64,000 nt of DNA from Cylindrobasidium torrendii FP15055 ss-10 (lineage: Eukaryota > Basidiomycota > Agaricomycetes > Agaricales > Physalacriaceae), in NCBI GenBank assembly GCA_000934385.1, contig KN880436.1:283870-347869 (forward strand), written 5' to 3'. Each line of letters opens with the position of its first letter. Position 1 is the first letter of the stretch. Made by a program: the position numbers and the translations under genes. Positions 22,350 through 33,127 of the stretch are shown in pieces. Below the pieces are notes generated by a model. The model made no database searches. It saw only the letters and a program-made list of their open reading frames with translations, and was not told the DNA's origin.

Positions 22350-24584
22350 ATGCATACCCGCGGGCGTTCCCGAGAGGTATCTCGAGCTGCCGAGGCGCGG
22401 AGGGCATCTGAGGAGCGGCGCCGCCACCGACAACAACGTTCGTGCGCCCTCTCCGCCGTCGCGACCACCGGCGAGTCCATCCCGCAGCGGACGTCGCGAC
22501 CAACCACAACACGCACAATGAAAAGGATAGAGGAAACACGTTTTAGCCAGATTGCCGCGTCGGAGCTTCAGGCAGGCCCGCCAGTGCCGAGACTTGGTGA
22601 GTCGCATGCACTAATTGGAATTTCGGCTATAATAACTTTACTTCCAGCTACCATCACCACAAGGTCGTTCAGCATGGCAGACGATTCATCTTTATACGCG
22701 CCTAGCTTGACGTCGGACTCGGACTCGCTCTCACCGCCGCTCACAGCGTCCGACGTGGATTTTTGCGACTACTTCTACTGCGAGAGCCCGCCATCTCCTC
22801 CACACACGATCGAGGACCAACTGCACGTCGCCTATGCACACGACGACATTCATCTCGCCAAGATACTCCTCCTCAAACTCAAGGGCATTGAAGTCAATTC
22901 GGACGACGACCCGCGCATTGCGGCTGTCCAGGACGAGGACTTTGACGAGGCTTTCCTTCCACATGGTGCTTTGCTCACCGACGAGGAAGAACGTCGTGCC
23001 AAGGAAGCACATCGACAGGAACAGGAAAGACGGCAGCGCCAGTCCTGGGAACGCCGGTGCCAACGCATATGGGAGAACGAGAAGATGCGGCTGCAGGAGG
23101 ATAAGCTAAGGATCAAGGCAGCCAAGGCCCGAGCTGAAGAGGAGCGTCGCCTGCGCCAGAAGGAGCAGCAAAGGTCGTCGATGCACAAGACAAAGCTGTC
23201 GTATACTGCGCTACCTCAGTCACATACGCGTGCGCCCAGTTCCTCGTCATCTTTGCTCAGCATTCCACCCCCTACCCTCGACCTTCCGCCGCGGAGGAAG
23301 AGAAGCCGTGCGCAGACCCCAGCGCCCCAGAGTTTTGCCGTTTCCTTCGAGGAGACTCTCTCCGCCATGGAGGGACCACTTTTTCCCATTTCCAATGCCG
23401 AGCGCGGACAGACGCGTGCAGCATCATCGATATCCACGCTCACACGACAGGGCACCAGTCTCCATCCATTGGACGTCCTGCTCGATGCGGAAATTCTTCG
23501 CAGGGAGCCTGATGAACGTATACGTCGCCGCCGGAATGCGGATGCACCCAGATGTCTCTGTCGCACTCAGTCGTGGAGTTCGCTTTCGTCACCGAGTGAC
23601 ACAGACAACAGCGGCTCGTCCTTTTCGTCTGTATCCTCCGCATTCACGGATGTCTCGACGCCGTCTACCTCGCTTGAGTCGGCTTCTCACATGCAGCCTC
23701 CGAAGCGGCTGGTGGACGTATCTGACTGTCACCGTTGCAGCGCTGCTGCCATTCCAACGACGCGACTGGCGGCAGTGCCATGCGACACCCATCCTCTTAC
23801 GCCCGACTCTCCCACACCTAGACTCGCATCGCCCATCCCAGCTGTATCTCAGCCGAGAACATCTCGAAATCAGACCAAACCAGCTGCATCCAACACACGA
23901 TTCGGCCGACTGATTCAACTAGCCAAAGGTTTTCAGAATGCATACATGCAAGCGATGGTCTATTCGGTCATGCCAACGGCCGACTTGTACCCCCAGACAA
24001 TTGCCCATGCTGATGAGAGCAAGATAATCTCTTCGAATTGCCTGCCACATCTTCCGCTGCCTGAAGGGTATCGTGCCTCTCCTGCGCACGTCCGTGTGTT
24101 CCTCGAAGGTCTGGCAGAACTTGACTCTGACTCGACCATTCTTCCATCGTCTTACGTTTGTCTGGATGGCGCTCCACGTAGGACGACACTGCCTTACTCT
24201 GCCCAGCCGACGAGGATATTCGAGAAGAGCATGGCGCCGATGCCGTCGCCCATGCAGCGGTTCTACCACCAGACGTATCTGCGAGAGCGGTGCGGGGTGA
24301 AGGGGATGCGGTTGACGGACATCGACGCCGACTTGTTCGGGCAGATGGGCAAGAGGCCGTATGTCGGATCGGGCGGACCGCGTCCGAGGTTGCGGATTAT
24401 CCAGAACCCGGTCTTGATGCAGTACAAGGCGCTGAAGGGCGCAGTCAAGGCGCGCGGTGGGACGTTGGACAGTCCTGGGCTGAAGCGCGGTCCGATGGCG
24501 ATGGGTCAGGAGAAGATGTTGAGCTATACGATTGAGTGGAATCGGAGAAGTTTGTTGTGTCCCAATACCCAACACTCCGTATAG
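22350..24584 (+). CDS. large conserved-looking basidiomycete protein, unknown function
   Basis: An open frame of 744 codons. A sequence with perfect intron signals (gtgagt ... ttccag) at 22597-22647 is exactly 51 nt, so splicing keeps the frame and yields 727 aa. After an acidic/serine-rich start (MADDSSLYAPS, a possible alternative ATG at 22674) comes a highly charged helix with repeated E/R/Q (LLTDEEERRAKEAHRQEQ) predicted as a coiled coil, then a Ser/Pro-rich middle. The better-ordered C-terminal third has FGRLIQLAKGFQNAYMQAM, RVFLEGLAELDSDS and a basic tail. No known domain was recognised. The true start among 22350, 22518 and 22674 is unresolved. Confidence 0.7.
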   Translation: MHTRGRSREVSRAAEARRASEERRRHRQQRSCALSAVATTGESIPQRTSRPTTTRTMKRIEETRFSQIAASELQAGPPVPRLGESHALIGISAIITLLPATITTRSFSMADDSSLYAPSLTSDSDSLSPPLTASDVDFCDYFYCESPPSPPHTIEDQLHVAYAHDDIHLAKILLLKLKGIEVNSDDDPRIAAVQDEDFDEAFLPHGALLTDEEERRAKEAHRQEQERRQRQSWERRCQRIWENEKMRLQEDKLRIKAAKARAEEERRLRQKEQQRSSMHKTKLSYTALPQSHTRAPSSSSSLLSIPPPTLDLPPRRKRSRAQTPAPQSFAVSFEETLSAMEGPLFPISNAERGQTRAASSISTLTRQGTSLHPLDVLLDAEILRREPDERIRRRRNADAPRCLCRTQSWSSLSSPSDTDNSGSSFSSVSSAFTDVSTPSTSLESASHMQPPKRLVDVSDCHRCSAAAIPTTRLAAVPCDTHPLTPDSPTPRLASPIPAVSQPRTSRNQTKPAASNTRFGRLIQLAKGFQNAYMQAMVYSVMPTADLYPQTIAHADESKIISSNCLPHLPLPEGYRASPAHVRVFLEGLAELDSDSTILPSSYVCLDGAPRRTTLPYSAQPTRIFEKSMAPMPSPMQRFYHQTYLRERCGVKGMRLTDIDADLFGQMGKRPYVGSGGPRPRLRIIQNPVLMQYKALKGAVKARGGTLDSPGLKRGPMAMGQEKMLSYTIEWNRRSLLCPNTQHSV

Positions 24585-27351
24585 ATTTCGTTCCTTCCGT
24601 CTTGCGTCTCAGGGATTTTTTGTGTTGTACTATTAGGCTATTTGATTAGATTTCCCGAACCTTTGTTCACTACGTTTTGCTGTACATGTTGTTATTCGCC
24701 ACCCTTACTTTTACCTACCCACAACCTTAGCTCGTCTCGTATTCGGAGCCTAATACCCTATGCTTTGTACATGCCAATACATGTTTCTTTATGCCCATAC
24801 CCATCGCGAAGGTGTATGGCTGGCTGCGTAGTAGGTGAGCTTTCTCGAGTTATTTATCCGGGTCGACCTGTAAAAAACGTCCTCTTTTCCGCTTACACAT
24901 GCTTCTAGTCGTCGTGCATCCCGTCAGCCTATGGTGAGCAGCGAATATTTCATGCACGTCTTCTGCCCAGAAGACAAAGGTCTGAACCCTTCGCAACACG
25001 CAAATGGGTCCCAACATCTCCATGCGTTACATGCGAGCTAGTGTACCACTGCATACTAATTAGTTGCAAACATGCGACAAATCGGGGGGCATTTATTAGC
25101 GTATTCAGACTCCAGAGCCGGTTTTTCGCGCTCCTACGATTTCCTGGTTAGGGACGTGTGAGCAAGTCACGACAGCGCGCCTAATGCTATCAAAGGTGTG
25201 CATCTACAATCATGAAATCTAAAGCCCTTGCCCTGCAGGTGTAACTGCCCTATTCCTACTCGTCGTGCATCCAAGGTTTCTGCGTAAAGTATCTGCCTGT
25301 GATTCAAGCCCTCACTGGCAAGCGCGCGGAAGATTGACGCCCGAGGTTATGAGAGGGACCACCCTCCAAGGCTAAGCTATGTACAAGTAAGAGTTGCAGA
25401 GTATCAGCATGCAACACAGGGTCAAGTGTGTGATTTTTCCTGCTCCATTTTGGGGGATATTCAACAACGAGAAAACAGAGAAGAGACGCCCGTGTTCGGT
25501 GTCCAACGGTTACTCTGACACTTTGCAACTCTGCACATAGAAGTACTTCTTGTTAGTGGACGTTCAATAGACGAGACCCATACGGTGGATTAACGACTGG
25601 AAGTATTGACCATTACATTGCAGCCCGAGGGCTTCTTTGCGGGGAGTGCTCAAGTCACAGCCATGTTGGTTCGATGTAACAATATGGGGGAAGTATTCGA
25701 TCCACGCGAATAAATCGAGGGTGTGTATACAATGGCTTCATCTGTCAACATCAGTTTGTTTGCCATCCCCACACAGATTTACCGCGCGTTCGGTGGGAAG
25801 ATTTTTTCTTGTTCGTGGGTCTTCGTCAGGTCTTCGTGACCCGAGGCCGTGCACTTCGCATCGCCTGTCGTTCGAACTCGAAGCCTGTACGTACACAAGG
25901 TTCATGCCGCAGTATCATTGCGAAGTTAATTCGCTGCAAGGTTGTGACTCCTGGAACTGTATGGTTAGGGCCAAGCGAGTACTAGACCCGGCTGGAGGAT
26001 GCTGTGGGCGGCGCTTTTCCGGAGCCTCACATGCTCGTGTTCAATATTGAATCCCCTTCTGGGTGGACCGTGCAGTGATTGGTATGTCCCACCAATGTGC
26101 TGTATGTAAGCACATTACCCACATGTACCTACCGGCTATCGATTCGTGTAGTAGCACGTTGTTTACATGCATGGATACGTTTGTTTCCTGGATGTTATTC
26201 CGGAAGCAGCTAGCCCTTACATGCCGAGTGGCACCTTGCGATCAATGATTGGGAGGATTAGGCTGTCGTAACTCGATTTTGTTGGTTTCAATTTGGGGAG
26301 CGTTGGCCGCCTAGGGAAGGCGGAGAATTTTTTGTAAGATAAATGGGAGTATCATACCCAGACCCATCCATTGCAGGGATGAGTTTTCCGGCCGTAAATC
26401 AGACGACGACGGTGTACAACAGCAGGGAAGAAGACTGCAGAAAATTGGCCGGCCGCTGTTAGCGCAGGGCCGTACGCCGTCCGGTTTGAGGGCGCATTTG
26501 AGGAGAGGAAGATCCCGTCTCTGATTCGGTAAGTTAAGCTCACAGAGTTACCAATGGACTTGGCCGAGAAATACAAAGTGGGGCATGCTATTAGTATGGG
26601 CAAGGAGGGCATGACCAACTAGCGTCTGTGTCTCAAGCTAGTACATCTATATGTGCCCTCAGCGGTGAAATATGGGTGAAATGGATGGAGTGTGTTATTG
26701 CGCAGGGACTCCAATGTGGAGGACTGCAGACGGTGCAACGTCCAACTGGCGCAGGTCTTAGCAACCCAGTTTGGGTTAGTACTGAGAATATCAGACAGAG
26801 GTCACTCGGACGGCGTGATGCGAGCAGACTCCGAGAAAAGGACAGCAGCCACCTGGTTCATCAGAGATGTGGCGCCGGTGTGCGCCCTGCCCCCGGAAGA
26901 ATCTAGGAATAGCGCGGGGACTCAGAATCAAATATTCACATTCGGATGCGGCTCTACATTCCATCGAAATGTATTCACATATGCTTGTTGTCATGCACCG
27001 AACTTGCCCAACGACCGAATATTTTGTGAAGAAAGGCAGAGTTGGACAGTCTGGGAGCAAAGTCTGCGGAGAGGGGTAGGCGTGGGAACGTTTTGATGGC
27101 GCGTTGACGCGTTGATGGTGGTCAGCCGCCTTTCTTACACCCCATCCTCATCGCATCCACTCGCTTTCGTCTCATACGGTTTTACACATTGGTCAATTCG
27201 GATTGGAAGTTTCTCCTCGTCGTCGCATCTCGGAAAAGTCCCATAAACCGCCTGTGTTTTGACCTCTGCGCCAGCCGTCAAGAGTCGACCGTCCCTGTCA
27301 TCAAACGCAGCTTACACCGACTTCCTCACCTTTAATTTTCTTGCAAACACA
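24585..27351. other. long gene-poor interval
   Basis: About 2.8 kb. Only short frames without family resemblance or splice logic on either strand. The final 250 bp before 27352 are pyrimidine-rich, as expected for a fungal promoter. Confidence 0.5.
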
Positions 27352-28178
27352 ATGTCTGGCATCGCAGGACTATCGGCCTCTGTCACCCGCATTCTCTTTT
27401 TGAGCGGATTCCCGAAGGAACTCAAGACAAAGGATATTCAGAGCGCATTTGCCGAATGGGAGGGCATAGGTGGTGGATTCAAGATTAAATGGCTGGATGA
27501 TACAAGCCTGCTCATCGTGTTCACTGACCCGGCGACTGGTGCGTTGTGTTCGCCGCGCTGCGCGCTGTTGTCTCAAAACTGACAACGTGTTCCATTCCCG
27601 CAGCCAAGCGCGCGTACTTGAATGCCCTCGCCAACCCGCCCCCTATTCTCACATCGGCCGAGGGTGTCACTGCCATCATCAAACCATACGACGGCGCTGA
27701 CGCCCAGAACGTGATCCAAAATGTGAACAACCGGCACACGTCGACTGCGTCTCGCTCGCACAACCCGCGCTCGGCATCCATCTCTGTCTTCCCCCACAAT
27801 CGCGGTGTCTCCGTATCAGCCGGCGCCCCTCCACCAAACTTCCGTGGCAACAATGGCGCAAACGGCGTGCCGTCGATTCCCGAATACCAGAATCACAACA
27901 ACAAGAGTGGCAGTAACTCGCCTACGTTGCCTAATCTACCTACTCAGCCAACGCTCAATGCGCTTATCAACTCATCGCTGGGAGGGGAAGGTGCAAACAA
28001 CGGGCTCCCTGCGGATCCAGCCATCTTGGCGAGCTCTGACCATCATGCGCTCAGTGGCCCAAGGATTGGCGATCCAGGCAAGAGGATGCTTGGGGCGGCG
28101 CTGGGCGTCCGACACCCAGGCCTGCCACCGCGTATGGCGAATGGGAACGGCATGGGCGTGGGCGTGATAGTGGAGTGA
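27352..28178 (+). CDS. R3HCC1L/Thc1-type RRM-like protein
   Basis: Two exons, 27352-27538 and 27604-28178; 253 aa. Residues 10-75 form a compact RRM-like fold with TRILFLSGFPKELKTKDIQ, then GGGFKIKWLDDTSLLIVF and TAKRAYLNAL. The KWLDDTSLLIVF strip is the hallmark of the RRM in R3HCC1/R3HCC1L and fungal Thc1-like proteins, where the domain usually sits at the C terminus after an R3H domain. Here the RRM is N-terminal and is followed by a long Asn/Pro/Ser-rich disordered tail, so this is a minimal version without R3H. Likely nucleic-acid- or exosome-associated; the exact role is inference. Confidence 0.82.
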
Positions 28179-30877
28179 TGGATTTCACAATCGTGCAGCG
28201 CTGCATACACACGCATTCATTTCGCCCTCCTCTTCTCGCCATAGCAGCACGACGACGCACACATTCATATAGCACACACACACCTACTGCAACGCTTCTC
28301 CCTCTCTCTTAAGAATCGTTTCCCTTGTACGATACGATGGATTATCGTGGAGGGTTCTCTTCTGTCCGTTCTGTTCTTCTCGTAAACTCACACTCATGCA
28401 CGACTTCCCACTGATTTGCGCTAGTACCTGTAAGTAGCAGGCGCTGTGCCGTCACTGTAACCAATTACACGCTCATTTTTGTTTCTCCATATTGGCTGTC
28501 ATACATAATCAGAAATCTGGGTGCAGGCTCTCTGGAGGAGTGTACATGTCATTCAGCATGTGTTTGGTGCTGATTGCCGGCCTGATGCGCCTCGCGCTTA
28601 CGGATCCTCACATCGTTATGCCGACAAAAAGAGTTTCTCACGGCTTCGCTGACGGCCCTGCCGGACGCGATCAAGGAACGCCCCGGAGCGGAAATTACAT
28701 GCAGTGCTTCCTTCCATTTCCGGCCTGAAATAATCTCACACGCGTGTATCTAGGCACCCTGAGCTGGGGTCGTCATCGTTTGACTTGCTGCATTTGGAAA
28801 CTCGAGTACCGACCGTACCCAGTGGCACTACCCACTAATGTTCGCATACAGCCACCACAGCTTCGCTTCGAGTTCCATGCATACAAGGGCCCTTCTTTGT
28901 GCCACCAGTCTGAGTTGTTCCCGGACAGGCCCATGGGAAATCCATTCTATAGTTCTATAGTATATACGGATCCGGCTGTAGTCCCTGGAGCTGAGCCTCG
29001 TATTAGCATCCATCATCCATTCGGCTTTCTGGACAAGGTGTGGAAGAAATCAAGAGCCTGCGTACATGCTTGTGCCACTGTATACATACAGTAATACGGT
29101 TAGTCGAGTGTGCATCTTCCCTGCCATCTCCGGTCTGGGCTCACATCGATGTACCCTCTCCCTCCATACCGACATGAATAATCTTCATGGTGATGAGTTT
29201 GATTCAAACGCACCCCCAAGCGCCCGTTATGCTAAATCCATTCACCAGGTCCTCCTGTGTACAGTGTATTGCACATCGACCCATTCGTCTATTGGAATTC
29301 TACTAAGTCTGTCACGGATGTGGAGGGAGGGGGAGGGGGCGTCGTGTGCTTTTTGGCGGGACAGGCCGCAACCTTAACTTACCGAGGAACCCAAGCGCAG
29401 TCGGGGTCTTTGATATTTATGCTGCGCCACCCCCTTCCATTCCGGGCGCATCTGAATCAAATCAAATCATTACATCTTCCTCCGTGTATGCATGCGGCAC
29501 GATTGCGGCACGGGTAAGAAACAAATGCGATCTGAATCAAAGTCAACGGGTGTCACGGAGTCACACGCTTTCCGGCGACAATGGAAATTATCTCTGATCG
29601 CCTGACAATCAGCGTAGATTACACAGCTTGTTATCACTTACCCGTTGGAGCTTAGCAGTCTGAGTGTGGCAGATGGCCCAGCGCCGTGTTCGTATTGTTG
29701 TGGTAAAAGGCGAGTTCACCGCGACTTACTTCGTTTCCGAAGGTTCACTTAGCTCAATCATTTGAACAAGGTGTAGACAACGCGTGCAAAGTTCATTCAA
29801 GGGGAAGCTACGAGTAGCAACAAGGATCTGATCCCAACGCGCCTTACTTACATGAGAAAACCGTCTAACAAGTTCCCAGCAAGGAATAGTGAGAAAAAAG
29901 GCGGTCAGTTCCAGTTTGCGTTGGCGTCGGCGTGGACACGCGTTCCAAAGGCGAGCCGACCATGGCCAGATGAAGGACTGAATATGTTTCCGTCGACACC
30001 GGGGGCACAAGCACCGACTCGCCTTTGTACAGTTGGCCGCCTCTCAGAAGCGCATTCAAGGAGTATCCGGATGACCGAGTCGAATCAGCATGCAACCAAA
30101 ATGAGCGCCATAATGACCTTTGCAGGTGTAGCAGCAACTGTCGACGTCGGTTTGAACTTGGGATCCTCAGAGCCCGGTCAAGCCATTCGCGAGTGTCGAC
30201 GCTGTGAGGCCATCGTCAGAGTTATCCTTCAGGTTATGCAATGTAATGTACAGACACCTTTTGCAGCCCCCAGGCAAGAGCTTGCACCGACGCCAAACTT
30301 CTTCAGTGCCCTTTGGATGTACGACAGCGTGCTTCTTGACGTCGAGCTCTGCGAGGATGGACGGGTTGGCATCTCCTCGGCCGTAGGGGATGAACGAGAT
30401 CCTACCAACGATGTGCATGTCAAAGAGAGGCTCATTTTCCAGCGTCGGGAATAGAGAACCGGACAATCATCGCAGAGACGTGCGTGTTGGCTTTAAGCTG
30501 AGGCTCACAGCCATCCTACCTCCTCATTCCGCCGATCCAGAATGAGTATGGTATCGGAAATGCTATGAGCAGTTAGTTCTATTGGGAATACGAGCGTGCT
30601 AGCGGGATGGACAAAGGGGCGCGGCTGGGTGTCAAAACGCTGCAAAGAGGACCGATCCTCCTCAGAAGCACTTTAGTAGAAGAATGCTTTCTCGAAGGCC
30701 GCCAAGGCTCGGTCGATAGACAGGGTGAAGGCAGTCGTCTCACTCGACGGCGGGATTGGAGACACTCTGATGGAAAATGGATGGGTCTGAATATGGTAGA
30801 CCGACAGCCCTGCGGACGAAAAGGGTAAGCGTTGCTATAGAATGAAACACAAAAGGAAAAAAAAAAAGAAGAAACCC
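28179..30877. other. long gene-poor interval
   Basis: About 2.7 kb. A 99-aa minus frame (30167-30466) and a 200-aa plus frame (29852-30454) overlap each other, and neither shows a recognisable family. A cluster of decayed or fast-evolving sequence is possible. No repeats or terminal inverted repeats were noticed. Confidence 0.45.
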
Positions 30878-31330
30878 TCAGCTCAAGTGGGCCTTAATTT
30901 TCTGAACGGCTAAAATCGTGCTTTTGACCTTCTCCTCGTGGGCATCGAACGAGCGGAACGATGGGAAAAGGGGGTGGGCATGTAAGCTAAGAGACCACTC
31001 GCTAGGACCCAGGGAGCCGAGGGGTTTCCAGTTGCTTCGTCGCTAAGATCAACGATGACCTGTAGAAGGAAAGCATGCGTAAATGGACTAATGGAGGAGA
31101 GGAGAAAGGACTGACGCCGGCCATATGGGAATGAACTCGTAGAGAAGAAGGGATTTCCAGTTTCTTTTGGACGGTCTCTATTGAGAAATTAGATAGAAAA
31201 CCACTCTTTACCCACAACTAAGTTACTGCTGTCTTGCCCTTCCAACGGGTAAAGATCCTCGCCTCGAATCACACAAGGAGCCGCACGAATTGGTCAGCGC
31301 GGGTGCATGGGACCATATGCATTGTTGTGT
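30878..31330 (-). CDS. probable small spliced gene, unidentified
   Basis: A plausible last exon (31042-30878) reads RRSNWKPLGSLGPSEW and ends EEKVKSTILAVQKIKAHLS before TGA. Upstream on the same strand are protein-like pieces ETVQKKLEIPSSLRVH and IRGEDLYPLEGQDSSNL, each bounded by possible splice sites. The start exon and exact joins could not be settled; an alternative reading of the last exon (VIVDLSDEATGNPSAPW) is also open. No family recognised. The coordinates are approximate. Confidence 0.35.
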
Positions 31331-31541
31331 CAAAAAGAAGCCGATCTGGGCTAAATCCGGGTAGACTTTCCCGATTTAATAGGTTAACGGCCTGACGGCG
31401 ACGGGGGAGGCGTCTGATATATCCAATCCATTGTCTAACGTCACGCTACAACCCTGATCAAACGCCACAATTTACTAAATGGCCTGCGAAGATGCGCATA
31501 TGCTCGGATGAATTAGCTTGAGTGGCATCGAAACGCCGCGA

Positions 31542-31553
31542 TCACATAAATAT
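31542..31553 (+). promoter_or_regulatory. TATA-like element
   Basis: tcacataaatat lies about 75 nt upstream of the ATG at 31628. Confidence 0.35.
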
Positions 31554-31627
31554 CGCGGGACCTTGTAAGTCCAAAGCGTTCCTCCCTTGCACATCCGCAA
31601 AACTTTCTTATACTCCTCTACTCGACA

Positions 31628-32635
31628 ATGCATAACTACTATTATTCGCCAGCGTCAGACGTGTCCTCTTCATCCCGCCAAAGCGCGTCTGTGCCGGCCG
31701 TTTCCAGTAAGCATTCTTGTCTGCATTCGGAAGGAGGCGTGACTAACAACGCCACAGCGCACCCCAACGCCTATAGCCCGTCCTGGTCGACGCAACAGCA
31801 GCGAGCGTCGGGGAGCTACAACTCTCTGTTTGACATCTACGGCTATGCGCCAGAATCCCCTTGGTCTGAGCCTGAGGAGCTTGACGAGGATGACAGCGCG
31901 TCTTACCTCGATGATGAGGCTATGGACACGGAAGAGGACTTTTCCGCCTCTCCCATTTCCCCATATTCCCCTCAGTCTCCCTTCGCGTCTCGAACTGTGC
32001 TCTCAGGACTTAACGCACCACCGTCGCGGACCTCAGATGCGTCTCGTTACCCCGACGCCTCAACTTCTCGTTCGGCGCCTCAATCACGACGGCCACACGG
32101 GTGGACATCTCACACTCACGGAAAAGCATTTCACGGTTCACCCCAGTACGCGTATAACCCGGAGACAGGGATCGAGTACGCCTACGAGCACGGCGCTGCG
32201 TGCAAAATAACGGACGCAGAGCACTCACAGACATGTTCCGGCCAGAACTGCCCCTGCACGTCTACGACCGATTATTACGCTGCCTCTTCTGATTCCGATG
32301 GTCTCACCACCACCACCTTCAGCAGCCCAGACTCCTCTCCTCAGTCCGAGGCTTCCCACCCCAGCTCCGGCCCTTTTCCTTATTCTCCTCTCAGCTCAAG
32401 CCCTCGACGGATGTCTCCATATGGAGACCACAATAACGCCCAGCCTCGTCATATTGCCAACCCATACCCGGCATCAGCATCTACACAGACATACGTTTAC
32501 TCAAAACCGCAGCCATTCACGTCGTCCCTGCTCCCGCCGCCGCCACCGGAGCTTCCTCTGCACCAGCCACGGCCGACTCGTCGTTTCAACGTTCATAAAC
32601 TGGACGATCTCGCAGCGTCGTATGCACAGGCCTAA
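31628..32635 (+). CDS. Ser/Pro/Tyr-rich disordered protein, unknown function
   Basis: A 335-codon open frame. A perfect intron signature (gtaagc, branch ctaac, cacag) spans 31707-31757, exactly 51 nt, so the spliced form is 318 aa in the same frame; the spliced form is preferred. The product is low-complexity: Ser/Tyr-rich start, an acidic stretch (EELDEDDSASYLDDEAMDTE), a short Cys-containing strip (CKITDAEHSQTCSGQNCPC) and a C-terminal short motif RRFNVHKLDDLAASYAQ that looks like a conserved docking helix. Codon use and ordered ends support a real gene. No known family; it may be a transcription-related or regulatory protein, but nothing shows this. Confidence 0.7.
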   Translation: MHNYYYSPASDVSSSSRQSASVPAVSSKHSCLHSEGGVTNNATAHPNAYSPSWSTQQQRASGSYNSLFDIYGYAPESPWSEPEELDEDDSASYLDDEAMDTEEDFSASPISPYSPQSPFASRTVLSGLNAPPSRTSDASRYPDASTSRSAPQSRRPHGWTSHTHGKAFHGSPQYAYNPETGIEYAYEHGAACKITDAEHSQTCSGQNCPCTSTTDYYAASSDSDGLTTTTFSSPDSSPQSEASHPSSGPFPYSPLSSSPRRMSPYGDHNNAQPRHIANPYPASASTQTYVYSKPQPFTSSLLPPPPPELPLHQPRPTRRFNVHKLDDLAASYAQA

Positions 32636-33127
32636 TCGGGGTCCCATTCCCCCGCGATACATTTTATTTCACTCTCACGATCCACGTACTCTACACTCAG
32701 TTTAGGTATCCATCCGGCATCTTTTTATTAGTCTCATCCCGATAGAGCATCATATCAGCATAGCATCGTGCATCCACCGCATTCGGACATCATCTCATCT
32801 ATATACCTCACTCACATCTCCCGCGCGCTTCATTGTCACAGCGCTGTAGCATAGCATAGCAAACACCAAAGTCATTTCATGCCACATTACGTTACCGGGT
32901 TCAGCCACCCTCTTGTCCATCAATATATCTCCAATTAGCGAATACACTTCGTAAGGTATGCACAGTGTGAATACAAGAGAATCAGGTTCCAAATAAGTCT
33001 AGCCCTTGGGGGTGGTCAACGTACCGTATGAATCAAGAATTAAGTTGCCAACTTTCAGGCGTAAAAGTAGGGTAAGTAAATAAGTACAATTCAGCGACAA
33101 TAGGTTAGCCAGCACTTCGCTGCTTGT
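32636..33127. other. intergenic, convergent 3' flanks
   Basis: Between two converging stop codons; no feature recognised. Confidence 0.6.

Noticed and set aside
23919..24575. 218-codon minus frame
   Set aside because: Antisense shadow of the large gene at 22350-24584.
29852..30454. 200-codon plus frame overlapping a 99-codon minus frame
   Set aside because: Neither strand shows a family signature; both cannot be right and neither is supported.
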